Source of the DNA: Anagrus nilaparvatae
Lineage: Eukaryota; Arthropoda; Insecta; Hymenoptera; Mymaridae
DNA: 64,000 nt
Direction of reading: 5' to 3'
NCBI GenBank assembly: GCA_022575985.1
Contig: JAKSXM010000132.1
Coordinates: forward strand, 1,984,001-2,048,000
How positions within the stretch are numbered: the first letter of the stretch is position 1; each line of letters starts with the position of its first letter. The position numbers were made by a program, and so were the translations under genes. Below the pieces are notes generated by a model that did no database searches, was not told the DNA's origin, and saw nothing but the letters and a program-made list of their open reading frames with translations. Below are positions 1 through 14,365 of the stretch, one piece after another.

Positions 1-3000
1 AGGTAGATATTATATGTACATACAGAAATTTTCAAATGAAGCCAATAATTTTAGAGAAGCCTCGAGCAACAGTTTTGATGATAATATTACGTGGATGAAT
101 TTCAATTAATGAATGTACAATAAATCCCTATTTAAACAACAAACAAAAAAAATTTTTTTTTTTTTCAATTATTTTCACTTACACATGATTTGGTTTAATA
201 TCACTTTGTTCTATATTTATTTTACTAAGTCAAGTTGTTACTTTTTTATTGTCACATTGTTTTATCAAAAAAAAAAAATAAAAAACAAAGTTAGTGTAGT
301 TTATACGTGCTTTTACCCTGTTGTTAGCGGCTTATTTCCACTTAGCTGATAATCAAGGCGATTAAAGTAAACAAGGAGAAAATTTTCTCTTTATAACACG
401 TTATAATAACGAAATATCGGTCTATACATATTTATATATTATAATTATTATTAAATAAATCAATTTTAGAATTTTCTAAATTAAATTAATAATCTCTTGT
501 ATGTTACAACCGATATCGAAAAACTTTTTCTTGTAATATTCAGAGTTGAAAATTCCATTCTATAAACAAAAAAACATTTTATGTTATAATAAAACGATCA
601 ATAGAGTGAAAATTTTAGTTAATTAGTAATATATTTATTATATATATACCTACTTTGATAATTTGAATTTTTAATTAAAATTATATATAGTCTATTTTTT
701 TTTTGTTAATTTATTGATTATGTATTTTAAATATTTTATGTACTACAAAGTTTATTAAATTATTTTATAATTGAAAATATTATAATTATGAATTTTGTTT
801 GAATATTTTACATAATATAAATTTTATTTTTATTAAATATGTAAATATAGTCTTTTATATATTAAAATTGAAGTATTATTTTAGAGACCTTTAGGGCAAA
901 TGTATGGACTTTTGAAAATAAATTTAGGATTAAACTGATGTACTTTAGGTAAAAGCTAACTTTTTATTTTTCGTTTTAAAAGCTCAAAATGTGGTTTAAT
1001 GAGGAGAGTTTTTAGTGAAATATAGATTCATAAAATGAGTCCTATTTAATTCCTAAATTTTTTATTTTCTTTGCTGTTGACGCATTTTTAGGCTGTTGTC
1101 GCTGAAAAATTTTATACGACCTTAGTCAAAAAAAAGAAAATACCCTATCGCAGTTTACCATTTCATTTTTGTGATTGATCTGGGTCATTCTTTTTCATCT
1201 GGTAAATATACAGACCCAACATACTGTTCATCAAGCTACAATTTTTCGTCTCTGCGCATTGCGTTACGGTTGCATTTGTGGTTGCGACCCCCTTTCACGG
1301 CATTTGTAAAACCAGCTTTTACAAAATTTACGTTTGGCTTGTTAAATAGATAATATGTAAAATACTCAGACCTGAAAAAAGTAACGTTTTTCCATAAGCA
1401 TGCGTAATTATTGCCTAATCTATAACACCTTGTACCACTTTCGATATCTGTTTTAATAATAAAAATTTGCAGTCTCATTTTTAAAATACATATTTAGGTC
1501 AAAATAACTGTAAACTTTTCTGTTTCATTTAGAAAAATATTACCCAACATTGGCATTACTGAAAAATTCAGAAAATTTTAAAAGCAGCTCATTAAAGTTT
1601 AAAGAATATACATGAAAATAATTTTCTACAACTCTTTATATCAGAGTACCTACCTAAAGATCGTATTTAAATATTACCTTGTTTTGTTATGTGTATACAA
1701 AATCGTTGAATATTCAATTTTCATCAAATTCAATTAAAACTGCAAAAACAATATATTAAAGTTAAGATTTCTTCTCTTGCAGCTACAACAGTTTATATTA
1801 TAAAATATAAATATTTACAATGTTTACATTTTTAAAATTTTAATTTATTAATATTCAATTTTTTTTTGTTGAAAATTTTTTATTTTTAAATAACAAAAAA
1901 AAATTAACTCTTGAGGGAATCTATTATAACTGAATTATACTAAAAAAAGGGTTTTTTTTGTTTCTTTTAGTTCTTATACAATTCAAGTCACATTTTATAC
2001 CTACTCTAAAGAAAAAACAAGAATATTTAAAAAACTTTTCTTTTTTTTTACTCTCTGTAATAATCTAAAAATAATGTAACCATGTCTATCATATAATTTT
2101 TTTTTCTATTTTGCATAAAAAAAAAGGTTAAATAATGGAAAAGTAGTAGCATAATTTTTTTCAAATTTAAGTTTAAAAATTTTTTGCTTAATGCCTCTTG
2201 AGAGACCTCATTACACTGTCATCAGAGACTTTTTTTTTTTTTTTAACTACCACTTGAAAGAGAAATGTAATTATTCATAATTTTTACATTAAAATATGTT
2301 TAAGTTGGTATTTAAAATATTTTTAAAATTTTAAGCAAATATTTCATTTATTAATTACTAATGCATTCTCGTTCAATTATTAAATATAAATCAATATTTA
2401 CAAAATTTTCGAAATATGTGTACATAAAGTATTAATTATTGAGTATAATATTAACAAATAAAGCCAAATTAATTAAATTTTTTATACAATGCGAATTTCC
2501 TGTAACGTGTACTAGCTGTATGCGGTCAAGCCTTCAAATCGGGACGAAAGTATTAATGAAAAAAATAGTTTTTCACAAGGGTACTTTTTTACAGGATTTT
2601 AATTTTTTGTTTTTTGACTTAACAATCAGTCAAAATCAAAAGAGAGGAACTCAAATACGTTCCGTAGTTCTGTTGCGTCATGTCGCCAGCAATACTAATC
2701 ACGGTCATAAATTCAATTTTATTACCCATATTTCGAGGCACTCAGCATTCCTCCATTTTACGAAATATATGCCGGATTCGTATTTGGAAGATTTCCATGG
2801 GTAATAAATTTAATAAATTGAATTTATGGACATAATTACAATTGCTAGTGACAGGCCTATCAGGAATATTAACCCATATAATAAAACGAAAAAGAAAAAA
2901 ACTCAAAGTAAAAATCCTTTATTCTCATATTCTATTTCATCTTCGTTAAAATTCCTTTTTTAAATTTCATCAGTTAACTAACAAATGCAAAAAAAAATAA

Positions 3001-3948
3001 CAAAGAATTTATAGATTGCTAATCTGCTCGATTGGTCAATTTTTTTAGCCGTCAGCAGGTTTATTTACGTTTTTGTGGTTTTGTATACTAAAAAGAGTAG
3101 TGATTTTGTTGTTTTCTAAAATTCATTTAATATTTACCCCCCTTTTTTGTTATATTCTACTCATCCTGTAGAGAACAATCAAACACACAAAGAGATTCTA
3201 GAAATCAAAATAAAAAAATAATATTATTTAACAGTGCGAATATGTTACAGAATAAAAGCTGGAAAAACTCGACAGAGCGGAAGACGAATCTTTCTCTCGA
3301 TATATGACGATGATTTTAATATTAAAAAATATAAAAAATCTTTTTTACCGCTTTTATGCGTACGTGTTCAATGTAATGAAATAATAATGCTCGCGTTGAA
3401 TTTTCAAGAGATTCTACTTCTCCTTTTTTTTACTTTTTTAGGTTTGCTCGGATTATATACATGAGCTTTTTATTTAACGGTGTTATGTTATACTGATTTT
3501 TTTATTTCTTTTTTTTTAATGTCAGTTCTTTTCAGTATTAATTTCCATATTTTGTTTTCTTTCATTCGGAGCTTTTTTCTTTTTCAAGAAAACTAGAACA
3601 TGTTTATAATTCATTATTGTTAGTAATACAATGAGCAATTTTATGCTTTAAAAATTTATTCTGACTTTTTAAAAAAGGGTTTTCTTTTTAATATGTTTGT
3701 TTTTATAATCAGTTAATTCACCGAATTATTGAACTTCGTAAAAAAATTATTTTAAAATACAAAAACTTGGGTTTTTTTAAATGACTCTTTTTTCCCTGCT
3801 TTTTTCTTTAAAAAAATTTCACTATCATCATTCGTCGAATTTTTTAAATTTTGAATACAATTTTGTGTTCAACGATTTTGAAGCTGTTGTTTTGAATTTT
3901 TTTATTTGAATTCTAATTTTGAATTTAAAATATCCGAATACTTGCTGT
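1..3948. other. No gene recognised
   Basis: The stretch is AT-rich with many homopolymer runs. An acceptor-like CTTCTCTTGCAG at 1770-1782 has no matching open exon. The region 1135-1200 resembles the 'tcccagatcgcagtttgcc' repeat. The 121-codon frame at 2439-2804 lacks any recognisable domain and carries MITE-like sequence. Confidence 0.5.
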
Positions 3949-4180
3949 TAGTCCTGTCGCCAGCAATGCTATTTAATGCCCTAAAACCCTAAAATACCAT
4001 AAAGCTCCATGGAAGAAAATGGGTGGTGTTTATGTTTTTTCACCCGCTAAACACAAATCCGGGGTCTATTTTGCAAAATTCGTGGTCAATTTTTTGTTAT
4101 TAACAAATTATTGGCCAATTTTGCAATAATTTGTTAATTGCATTTTAGGGCATTAAATAGCATTACTAGCCACAGGACTA
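3949..4180. mobile_element. 232-bp MITE-like inverted repeat
   Basis: TAGTCCTGTCGCCAGCAATG, followed by CTATTTAATGCCC, is inverted at the right end (GGGCATTAAATAG, CATTACTAGCCACAGGACTA). TA at both edges fits a Tc1/mariner-type MITE. Similar strings at 2680-2700 and 2843-2865 suggest an older, diverged relative. Confidence 0.6.
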
Positions 4181-5329
4181 TGTCACTATTTTTAGGACTT
4201 TTCTACTGTCAAAATAGCTCAAACTTTATTTCAAACATTCAAAACGACGATTTATTTTTTTTGTTCATTTATGGCTTTAAGATTAAAAGGTTTATAAAGT
4301 CAGAAAATCCAACTAACTCTAAAAATCTCTTTTACTTTAAGAAATTTAAATTCTGTAACGCTTTTACATTTTAAATAATTCAAAAACTAAATTTCTGTGA
4401 TATTCATTTACTTTACAAAAAGAAAAAATTTCAAAGAAAAAAAAATTAAAGTTAAATAAATATAAAATATAATGTAAATAAATTAAAGAATACGCTCTTA
4501 ATTAAAAGAGTATAACTTTCAAAGGAATTTCATATATTTTGCTAAAATTATTTTGCAAGAAATTTTTTTTTCTTTACAATGAAAAACATAATTTAATTAA
4601 TAAAACAAAGACTTTCCTTTACATTTTTTTTCGCTAATTTTTTTTTTATTATTTACTAAAATATGTATTTTTTACATAATTACAACCGCCATGTTTAAAA
4701 TATGTTTTTTTCATCTTCTTAATGAAACAAAGTCTGGAAAAAATTTGTAATTTTTAAAAATTGCTCTGTAATAAATGAATGTAAATGCTACTTTATTTCC
4801 TCTTTTACTCATTTTTTATTGCTTAAATTAAGAAACTGTAATATTTGCAAGGCAGATTACTAATCTTAATATTTACTTTAAGAAAACTCCCAATGTAAAA
4901 ATATTTTTCATCAAAAACTGCGTTTATTTAAAATATTTTCAAAATTTGTCATTTTAATGGGTTAAAAAAAATAGTAAAGTAAATTGGATTTTTATTTGGT
5001 AGAACTTTCTTATGTTTATTTGCCTAATGTGGGCAAGTGGACTAAGGCGAGTGTGCCAATTAAGGACCAAAGTTTACCCTGTTAATGTTTACTCATCTTC
5101 AGTAAGGTTAAGGAGTTATGAGTGTAAATAGAAAATTTGAATAGATATTCACATTACCGAAGCTATATTTTTTTTTTATTTATAATTTGCGATTTAAAAT
5201 AAAATGAGCATAAAATTATTCAAAAATTTTGTAATATTATAGAAAAAAATTATTTTAATTTTATAAATTATGAAAAAACATTGTTATTTTAAGTTAGAGT
5301 ACTTGCTAAAACTTGTTTTAATACTCCTC

Positions 5330-5500
5330 TCAAAATGCGGGCTTGGGGTCGAAATCTGTTGATTTGCTCTACTATATGTTTTTTGGGTCACTAAATCCGA
5401 ATCCGATGTCCAATAGATCTGGAAAATAGGGAAACACCCTTAAGTCAGCAAAAACTACCCCTTTTTAGGGTTTTTTGTGTGCAAAGTTTCGAAAGTAAAG
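5330..5500 (+). repeat. 'gggtcgctaatca' family repeat, single copy
   Basis: TTTGCTCTACTATATGTTTTT, GGGTCACTAAATCCG and AAAAACTACCCC match the arm of the fold-back at 23700-25120. Confidence 0.5.
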
Positions 5501-5514
5501 TTAATAAGGTCCAA

Positions 5515-6135
5515 TATGTTTTATTTTTTAAGAAGATTAAGAAGATATTGCAATTTTTTTATAATTGGCCAAAATTAAGATATATGAACTAATTGTAGAG
5601 GGTGAAAACTACCTCCAAAATTTAAAAAATAGAAAAAACATGATATAAGTTTATTTTTTTACTTTTTTTTTATGGAATATTTAAAAATATTTTATGCTAT
5701 ACTTCAAACATCATAAAATGTATGATGGGGGGGGGGGGATAAAACAACCCCTAAATTTATACATGCATAAAAAGCGTTATAAAACTTTATTTTTTTACTT
5801 TTTTTTGTGCAAGCAAGTATTTAAAATATTTTATGCTACTTCAACCATCGTAAAACGTATTCACCCCCCCCCCTCCGGGGTTGTTTTAACCCCTCCCCCT
5901 CGAGGAGTGAATACATTTTATGTTGGTTAAAATAGCATAAAATAATTTTAAAAACTTGACTCCACAAAAAAAAAGTAAAAAAATAAAGTTTTATCATGTT
6001 TTTTCTATTTTTTAAATATTGGGGGTAGTTTTCACCCTCTACAATTAGTCCATATATCCTAATTTTGTTCAATTATAAAAAAATCACAATACCTTCTTAA
6101 TCCATCATCAAAAAATAAAATATATTTAAAGACTC
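5515..6135. repeat. Fold-back repeat with inner G/C-runs
   Basis: AACTAATTGTAGAGGGTGAAAA on the left is inverted as TTTTCACCCTCTACAATTAG on the right; AAGAAGATTAAGAAGATATTG pairs with CAATACCTTCTTAATCC. Inside are two tandem units (TTATTTTTTTACTTTTTTTT, ATTTTATGCTA) and runs of 11 G and 10 C. The two 78-codon frames here are repeat artefacts. Confidence 0.6.
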
Positions 6136-6459
6136 AAAAACTAAATTACTAAATCTTACAATACTAAATTTTTGCTCAATGATTGTGAAACAGTTACCCA
6201 TAAATACATAAAGGAGTTATAATAAAATTAAAAAATAATCTGTTTTTGTCAGTCATAAAGTCAAAAAGCCTAGAAAAGTTAAACGAAGCAAATATTGATT
6301 CTTAAAAGTTTCAAAACGTACGTCTTATTAAGCTATTAGTTTAATCGAGTATATAGAAATCCATTTAAAATCTTCTTATTTTCGAAAACTTTACAAATAA
6401 AAATTTTATCCAATAAAAATCATTTATATTAAACCATAAATTAAAAAAAAAACTAATTT

Positions 6460-6486
6460 ATTTTTATTTTTTTTTTTCAGGTAAGA
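6460..6486 (+). promoter_or_regulatory. Recursive (ratchet) splice site candidate
   Basis: A pyrimidine tract (T-rich, ending in 11 T then CAG) is followed directly by GTAAGA, so a strong 3' splice site touches a 5' splice site at 6480/6481. This is the hallmark of recursive splicing known in long insect introns. It implies a + strand gene whose long intron covers this region. No flanking exons were found. Confidence 0.5.
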
Positions 6487-6537
6487 TTACAAAAATATGG
6501 CTATTTTTATTTAAATAATTATAAATCTCTGTGTAAG
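6481..6537 (+). other. Candidate 57-nt cassette or recursive-splicing exon
   Basis: From the acceptor at 6480 one frame is open for 19 codons (it reads VRLQKYGYFYLNN and on) and ends at AAG|GTAAGT, a strong donor. A short exon, or an 'RS exon' retained when the reconstituted donor is skipped, would both look like this. There is no homology I can name. Confidence 0.3.
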
Positions 6538-6539
6538 GT

Positions 6540-9500
6540 AAGTCCAAAAAACGATACATCAGTGTCAAAATAAATAAATTTACTACGAGTGTAATTCTTC
6601 ACAGTCTATTAGCATAGTATGAAAAGAAAAAAAGATAGGAAATTCACGCGGTCCACCGATACTTCCGCTTAGTGGCTTTCACTCGTCCGATCATCCATTT
6701 CAATTGAATGTCATGATAATTTCACTTGATGCATCTACTTTTAGTTTATATAACTTTTTCCTTCTTTCGACTTTTTTTTTATACCGCACAGAAATCGATG
6801 CTATTCAAATGAAGAAGTTCATGGCCCTCTTGACCCTGAGTTTTTTCAATAAAAAAGAAAAATAAAAGGTCGAGGTCGATTAGTATTTAAAAGATTTGTA
6901 TTTATTCGAAAAAAAGTGCGTATTAATCACAGAAATTCTATACGTTTGGCATGTCAAATTTTCACATATCAAAGAAAGTTGTATTCGGATAAAAAAAACC
7001 AGAAAATCATGTCTCTCCCTTTCTCCTTTTTATCAATAATAACACATATTATAGCAATGATTTAAAATAATTTATAATAAATATAAAGTGATTTTATTAA
7101 AAAAAGAGAAATTTATTCCATTAATATTGATTTATGAAAATTTATGGAAAATTAAATATACAATAAAATTTTACAAGCTTGTTTTATCATGATATTATGC
7201 ATCGTACCTTTTATAATTGAAATTTTAACGTTTATATTATACGTATATATGTGCGCGAGTGTGTGTGTGTAATTTACAAAATTTTAGCCAATAGGTATTA
7301 ATTTATAAAATCACAAGAATTTTAATACTATGCGTAATTTTAATGTTAATTTGCTTTAATTATTATATTTTGGATCATTGAATATATGGGCGAGAATCTT
7401 ATTTTCCATTTCATGGGTATTAAAATAAAAAATTTGTCAAATATCTACTAATTTATCATCCCTGGGAAAGGATGCTGAATTGTAAGTTGGGGCATAATTA
7501 TTTGGCATAAAGCAGCATAAAAGTTTCCTTTGCTGATTGGGAGGATTTAATTGTAATTCGTCCGAGAATTCGTCAAAATAATTAAAAAATTCAAATGGCA
7601 TATTTTTTTTTTCATGTTTTTGGCCATAAATTTCGAACAGAAACAGGACTAAATTTCAAGTTGGTACCACCGGTCAAAATTTGCTAAATAAATTAAACTC
7701 GATGCATTTAGATTATTAAAATTTTCGAATTTAGTGCGAAATAATCTGCCCTGAAAGTAAAATAAAAAATACGTTATTCAACCAATTCGAATATATATTT
7801 TAAGTTAAAAAAGCTTTTTAAATTTTGAGGAATTCGTTATAAATTAAATTTTTTTTCGCCAAATTTGATTAACAGAACAATAATTCAAACTATATTTGAA
7901 AAATTAATAAAGTTTTTACGAGGTGATTACATCCAAAGTAAGATTTTTATCCAGATATAAATTGATTGATTGATTACAAGCATTACTTAATGTGTTGATA
8001 TAAAATATTTTAGTTATTATCACAGGTATTTTATTTATTTTTAAAATATTTTAATTTAAAAGAAAAAGAATTCACCAACTCAATGACCACATTATTTTGT
8101 TACGCTAAATTTTAATTTAACGCTTGTTCGATAGTTAATAAATCATTTGAAAATACTGTTAATGCCATTATAAAATAAGAAAGTATTAACTTTAAATCGT
8201 TAATTGAATTTAAAAAAAGGAATTAAATATTTTAAAAAATTAAAGCAATCATTAATAATCGATTTAAATATATAAAAATATAAATAAAGTGTAATTAATG
8301 TTTTATAATATAAATTAAAAATTTCTCTTTTTTCATGCTTTATGTTCATTAGCGTTATTCTGTAGAATTGAAATAGTGTTTTTTTAAACAAGTTTGTAAA
8401 GATACTGTTTTTAATACGAGATAGGGAAGTATAAACAAACGGCCGCTTAAGTTATCTATTAGTGAAAGAGCCGGCAGAGTATAGGGTGAACTTCTGAGAT
8501 ACCAAAAAAAACGCAAATGGAAAATACTGTAAGGATGCCCACTGAATTATATGTTAAGAGCCTTGATAATCCTTGGGAAACTAAAAATTACCCAGGTGAA
8601 AACCGAACAAAAATTTAGGATATCCTTAAAAACACCTTTCAGAACCCAATTCCAAATCGGTTTGAAAAAAACCTGAACCCACTTGAGGAAAAAATCTTTG
8701 GGTAGGATTCCGCCCCTCAGATCAACTTTTTTAACAAAGCATTAAATTGGTTGGTTTTGTAGTTTATAAAAAAATATTAGACACGTATCTTTATATTTTT
8801 TATTTAACCAATCTTTAACCGGTGAAATAAAGAATTAAATAAATTACGCGTGACGTCACAATCCAGATTCCCTATATTTTTAATTAGTAATTACTCGGTA
8901 ATTTTTAATTTTTATGAAAAAATACGCGTTGAATATTTTATTCTAATATATTCAAAAATTATGAGTAAAAAGTTGTATAGAAATTTATTTAATAACGCCA
9001 ACACATAATTTGTTAAAAATTACATAGTTAGAGACTCGTTGTAACAAATTATTAACTTTATTTCGTCTGAATATTAAAGCTCAAGGTAAGAAGATTAAAA
9101 AAGTTTTTTGATTTAAGTATATAATTAAATTTCCATTATTGTCATCGTGCATGTCGAATAAAATTATATTTGCAACCTTACAATGGATGAATTTTGTAAA
9201 ATTTATAAATTTGCGTTTCCAGAAAATCTATTGAAAATTCTTAATACATAATCTTCTAAATTGAAAATCTTAGGTAAAATAATTTGTATTAATTTGAATT
9301 TTAATACTTCTTATGTGTTTGTAACCTCAATTTTATGTTAAATTAATTTAACCTATTCTTATTAAAATTTAGTATACTTTAATTTAATTTCTCTCTCAAC
9401 TTCTCACTCGCTTTACATTAAAAATTGATTTTTAACATGTATAGAAAATTCTCTTAACTATATTAAATCAAGTTACGCTATACGTTCGCATACCAAAAAA

Positions 9501-12500
9501 GCTTAAACTTTAAAGATTGAAATTTCAGAAGACTTTAACAAACAATAATATAACAAAAATACTTGACAAATTATTTTCAAGAATTAAGTAAAAAAAATTT
9601 ATACGGAAAGTTTATAAATACTTGGGAAAATCGACACTTTAAAAAAAGTACAGAAAATATATTTTATAGGAAATGAATTTTTCAATTGCTTGATATACGA
9701 TATTCTTGAAAAAAATACTTACACAATTTTCTCTTTCTCTCTATTTTGTTAATACGAGAATATTATCAAGTGATTTGATACTTGTTTTTAAACTCATTGA
9801 AAAAACTGTATATGGGTTTGTCTAGGAATTAACTACTTGTTTTTATCTGAAAAATGCATTTTCTTTAATTTATTTAACCCTTTTTAGATACAGTTGGTAT
9901 TGTTTATTTGCAGTAAAACTGAACAAATAGATATTTAGACTTCTATAAAGATTTTTATTTTTGTTTTTGACTTTTTAAGGATGCAAAAACCCCTCTAAAA
10001 AGCCTTTAAAATCCATCCTTTTTTTAATGCATTCATTTTTTAAATATATCGTCCCCATAAACGGTTGAAGAAAGTTTTTTATTGACCTCAGTTATTTTGC
10101 TTTTGCTGTTAAAAGCAGTTTTTGTTTATTTTCTTAAGATTGTTAAACTCACCTAAACTTGAAAATTTTGTTAAAAATTAATCTTTCGAGCTGGATGTAA
10201 ACTGAAAACTTTGAAAAATACTGCTCAGTTTTTTTTATAAACAAAATAAAACTTTTTTGGTAAACTGCGATATTTGTCATCCTTTTTTATGGACCAGGAA
10301 TATTTTACCAATTTTTTTATCAGTAGTGAGAAAATATGTAAAATTTTTAATGTTTTTTAGAGTTTTTAAAAAATAATATTTTTGTTGGTATAAATCTGAG
10401 TGTTACTAAAAATTAAAAATCAATTTTTTTTAAATTACCTATATTTTTCAGCATATTTTATTTTGATGAACCTAAATATTTAAAAATTCAAAAAATAAAT
10501 TTATTCAATGCCCTGACAACATAAAATGTAAAATTAAAACTTTTAATTAAATTTTTCCTCATATTTTTATCAAAAGCGTATAGTATTAAAATAAAAATGT
10601 AAAATAACCTAAAAATTGATTTTTTTTTTATTCATTGCATAAAATTGAATTAAAAATCTGCCATAGTAAAAATGCTGAATTTTTTTATATTCATAACTAA
10701 GATAAATTTTAAAGTTAGCTCCAAGCAATTTTACTGACTGATACAATATTGAACCCAATTTCATACATAAAAGGGTTAAAATATAATTAAAAATAAAAAA
10801 AAAAGTAATAATAAATAAAATACATAGTGCATATTGCATATATATTGACTTTGACTTTTCATGTATATATATATAATATTGAAAATTTTATGAGTTGAAA
10901 TAGAAAGAGATAAAAAATAGTTATGTTCATCTGCAGGTTTTTCCTCTTGTACATACTGTATATATGAATATCATCGGTGTCTATACCTCCAGGCATCATT
11001 CAGTCCAGTACAGTTTTATAAAATATGGAGATATAGATGTAGTTATATATACTCTGCAGTCTACATACCCCCCTGTCCAAAATTAACATGCGAACGATCC
11101 GCGAAATACTGGATAAATTTTGAAAAAAAAAAGCTTTCTTTTTTGTTGGATGTATAAAAAAATATGGCTTTTTTTTGTTGTGTAAAAAATTTCTTATTGC
11201 TGATTTAGCCTCTAGCAAGTTTATAGCCAATGACAATATGAAAGAAGGATATTGCTGTGAATAAAATAAAACTTTTTTTTTTTTTTGGTTAATATGCTTG
11301 TTTTTCCCTTGTCATTTGATTTTTTCTACTTTTCAACAAGCTTTTTTTTTCAATTTCATTCATTTGAATTTTAATTGTCAAACTTTTTCAAGTGACTATG
11401 AATATAACTTCTTTTTGTCTATACATTTTTTAATGGAATTTTTTTTTCTTCTTTTTTATAATTATTTTTTATATTCCATGAAAATTAACTTGTTTAAAAT
11501 AAAATGACGTAATAAATCTGTTTCCTTTTTATTTGAATTATAGAAAAGAGTGCAGGTAAATAATGGAAAAATTACAATGAAACCAATTTATGTAATTTTT
11601 TGGTGCATTTCATTTTAAATTTCTAGTTTGATGCAATTTTTTACTTCAACTTGTAATTATAAATCTTTGTTTTGTTCCCAGTTTTTCTCAAAAAATCTGA
11701 AACTCTTTGAAATTCCATCGAAATTCCATACAATCTCATAAGGGATTTTCAGTAGGTTGAGGGTAGAGTGCTCGACAAAGCCAGGTACGATTGATGCGTG
11801 TTCACGCTAGTGTCTAAAGTTTTTCGTCAATGGTGTTTAAATTTTTGCTTACCTAACTTACCTAGGCGTAGAACTTTTGTAACTATACTATCCTGGCTGT
11901 GATTGGGGCCAGTCACTGTTCCAAACGAAAATTTTATTCAAATTTACATCATTTACTGTATAAAGCCTTTTGAGCAAAATTACATTCAAGTTATTGACGT
12001 TTGTGCAAAATAAAGTTACAGCTAGTTTGTAATTGTTAAAGATATTAGTTAAAAGCTTTATACTGAAACATTATTCTTTGCTCAATAGGAAGTACGTATT
12101 AGTACAATTAAGTTTCGAATTTTACTTGTTTCTTGGCAGCTTCAAAATTTTAAAGAAATCTGAAAATAAGCAGAAAAAATTTTTATATTCCCCAGTTCTA
12201 AACAGAGTTTTAATTTACTATTTTCACACAGTACTTATATAAAGAAAATTGAATGTAATTTTAATTTATAAAAGCAAATTCTCGAAAAAAATTAATGTTT
12301 TATATTTGATTTATTTAAAAAAAAAAAAAAAAATCTCTTTTTTCAGAAATAAATTTATTTCTTATTTGTTTAATAAAAAATATGTATAAATCGTACCGTT
12401 TAACGATATATACGTACTTATATCAATGTATATTTCATTTATGTGTATTTTAATAGAAAAAATTTTCTCAAAAAGGAATGAAAAAAAAAAGTGAAAAAGA

Positions 12501-13974
12501 AAAGAAAAAAAAAAAAGTAATTATTGAATTCTCTGTTAAAACTTGATAAAGAGAGAATTTGCTCAGGCATTTTGCTACATTGAAATGTTAAAGGAATACT
12601 TAGGTAAATGCGGATTGAAATTGAATTGCTGAAAACTAGTTATTTCACTTGGTGAGTTTGTTTAGCAATCGTAAGAGGGAAAATATATTTAAAACGATTT
12701 TACACAACTTTTTTTTATAAAATATATTTTATAAAAGTAGAAATTTTAAGATTTTTTTTTTTTTTAATAAAAAATGTACGTATCAACTTGTCACTGCATT
12801 GGTTCAAGATTTCAGTACTTGCATTCGACTATTGAAAAAAATTTTTTTTTAAGTAAACAAGAATATCAATTAAGTTATTTAATTTATTTGAATTTTTTGG
12901 TTCATTCAGTGCTTTAACAAACATTTTTAAGAAACTGAAAGTCATTACCGAATAATCAGCGTATCAAAATTTAGTTTTACTTTAGAATACTTTCTAACCT
13001 CAAAAAAATACAAGAAAATTAAAAAAAAAAGAATTTTTGCCCTTAAGCATGTTTCACATAATGTTTTGTAGCTGAAAATTTCATCTCGTCATTTTCATCG
13101 ATTACCCGTCCATGTCGTTGGTTTGGTTACCCTCGGGTGTTATCAGAAAACTTACCGTATAGCCACAGGTCGTCTTTTCTCTACTTCGTCTATCTTTCTC
13201 TTTTGTGGTTTATTTTGTTGAAAATTTAACCGCCAAAATTTCAAGACTTGACGTGTTCATTTTACTTCAACATTCTAACTATTAAATAATTTAATATAAG
13301 CTTGTTGTACATTTTAACAAAAATATTTAACCATAAAACATTAAAAACAAATACATCATTTACATTTTTTTCGAATGATCCATTAAAAACAAGAAAATTA
13401 AGCCGAAAAAAAATGTGTACGTACAGCAAAGAATAATTGAATGACAAATCGGAAAATGAAATTACAAAAGCTGTCATAATTTATACGACGGATATGATAT
13501 ATCCTTTTGAATACATTTAGTTATTGATGAATATCTATATAAATTAATATGATAGGTGTAGAAAATTTTCCATATTATTTTTCACTCAATTTTTATTAAA
13601 ATCTTGTTTTATTATTATAACTTTTATTTTTCAGCGTGTGTGTGTGTAACAAGTGCATTAAATTATTATTAAAATGACAAGAGGTATTGTGTTTGGCAAA
13701 AATGAATTATCCTGAATTTTGATTAATCATTCTTTATTAATATGAAATGTGTTGCTTAGCAAAGAGAAATAGATTTGGACTTTTGTAAAATTGTGGTTCT
13801 AATTGAATGTCATAAAAATGGATTATATTGATTTTATAAGCTTAATTGCATTTTTATTCCTTGAAAGCATTTTGAAGGATGAACTAAGAGTCGTTTTAAC
13901 ATAGAACATTTTTAAAGGGAGAGGGTACCTCATGAACTTAAAAATTAAGGGGAAGGGGTTAAATTTGTCCGGTT
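6540..13974. other. No gene recognised
   Basis: This is AT-rich non-coding DNA, perhaps intron of the gene implied by the ratchet site. An island at 8400-8720 and one at 13090-13200 have less AT. The latter contains a strong minus-strand donor (ACG|GTAAGT at 13154) next to purine-rich sequence and could be an untranslated exon. Confidence 0.4.
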
Positions 13975-14365
13975 TAAAGGGGGGGGGTCAAAGGAGACTT
14001 AAAATAATTTCAATTTAGGGACTTAGAATAATACGAGTTTAGGTACTTTTAATAACTCGGGCTAAGAGACTTGGACTATTTTCAATTCAGGGACTCAGAA
14101 TAATACGGGTTTAGGGAATCAGAATAGTTTGGGTTTAGAATCTTAACAGCTAGTGAGGTGATAATTACAAATTATAAAAATAGAAAATTGTATTGTAATT
14201 TTGCGTAACATTTGTATTATACCTAGCCCTCAGCTGTAAATAAACATGTTTCATGCATTTAGGTCGTGTTTACTCAAATTGTTTATAAGTTTTTTTGATT
14301 TAGGGATTAGAAAGTCAAAACTGTTACAAGTGAACATGTTCAATGCTCGTTGGTTGTGTTATTTT
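13975..14365 (+). repeat. Minisatellite-bearing repeat, second copy
   Basis: It opens with GGGGGGGGGTCAAAGGAGACTT, continues with loose tandem units TTAGGGACTTAGAATAAT, and closes with GTGAACATGTTCAATGCTCG next to TTGGTTGTGTT. Both the unit and the closing motif match the copy at 31150-32020 in reverse. Confidence 0.5.

Noticed and set aside
2439..2804. 121-codon + strand frame
   Set aside because: It starts at TTG, shows no domain, and overlaps MITE-like strings shared with 3949-4180.
11820..11880. Double donor-like CCTAGGTAAGTTAGGTAAGC on the minus strand as another ratchet site
   Set aside because: No polypyrimidine tract precedes it and no exon lies nearby.
13620..13690. TTTTTCAG acceptor followed by a short ATG exon (MTR, then a GT donor), like the first coding exon of a SERF-type gene
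   Set aside because: Only three codons, a weak donor (GTATTG), and no second exon with the expected sequence found downstream.
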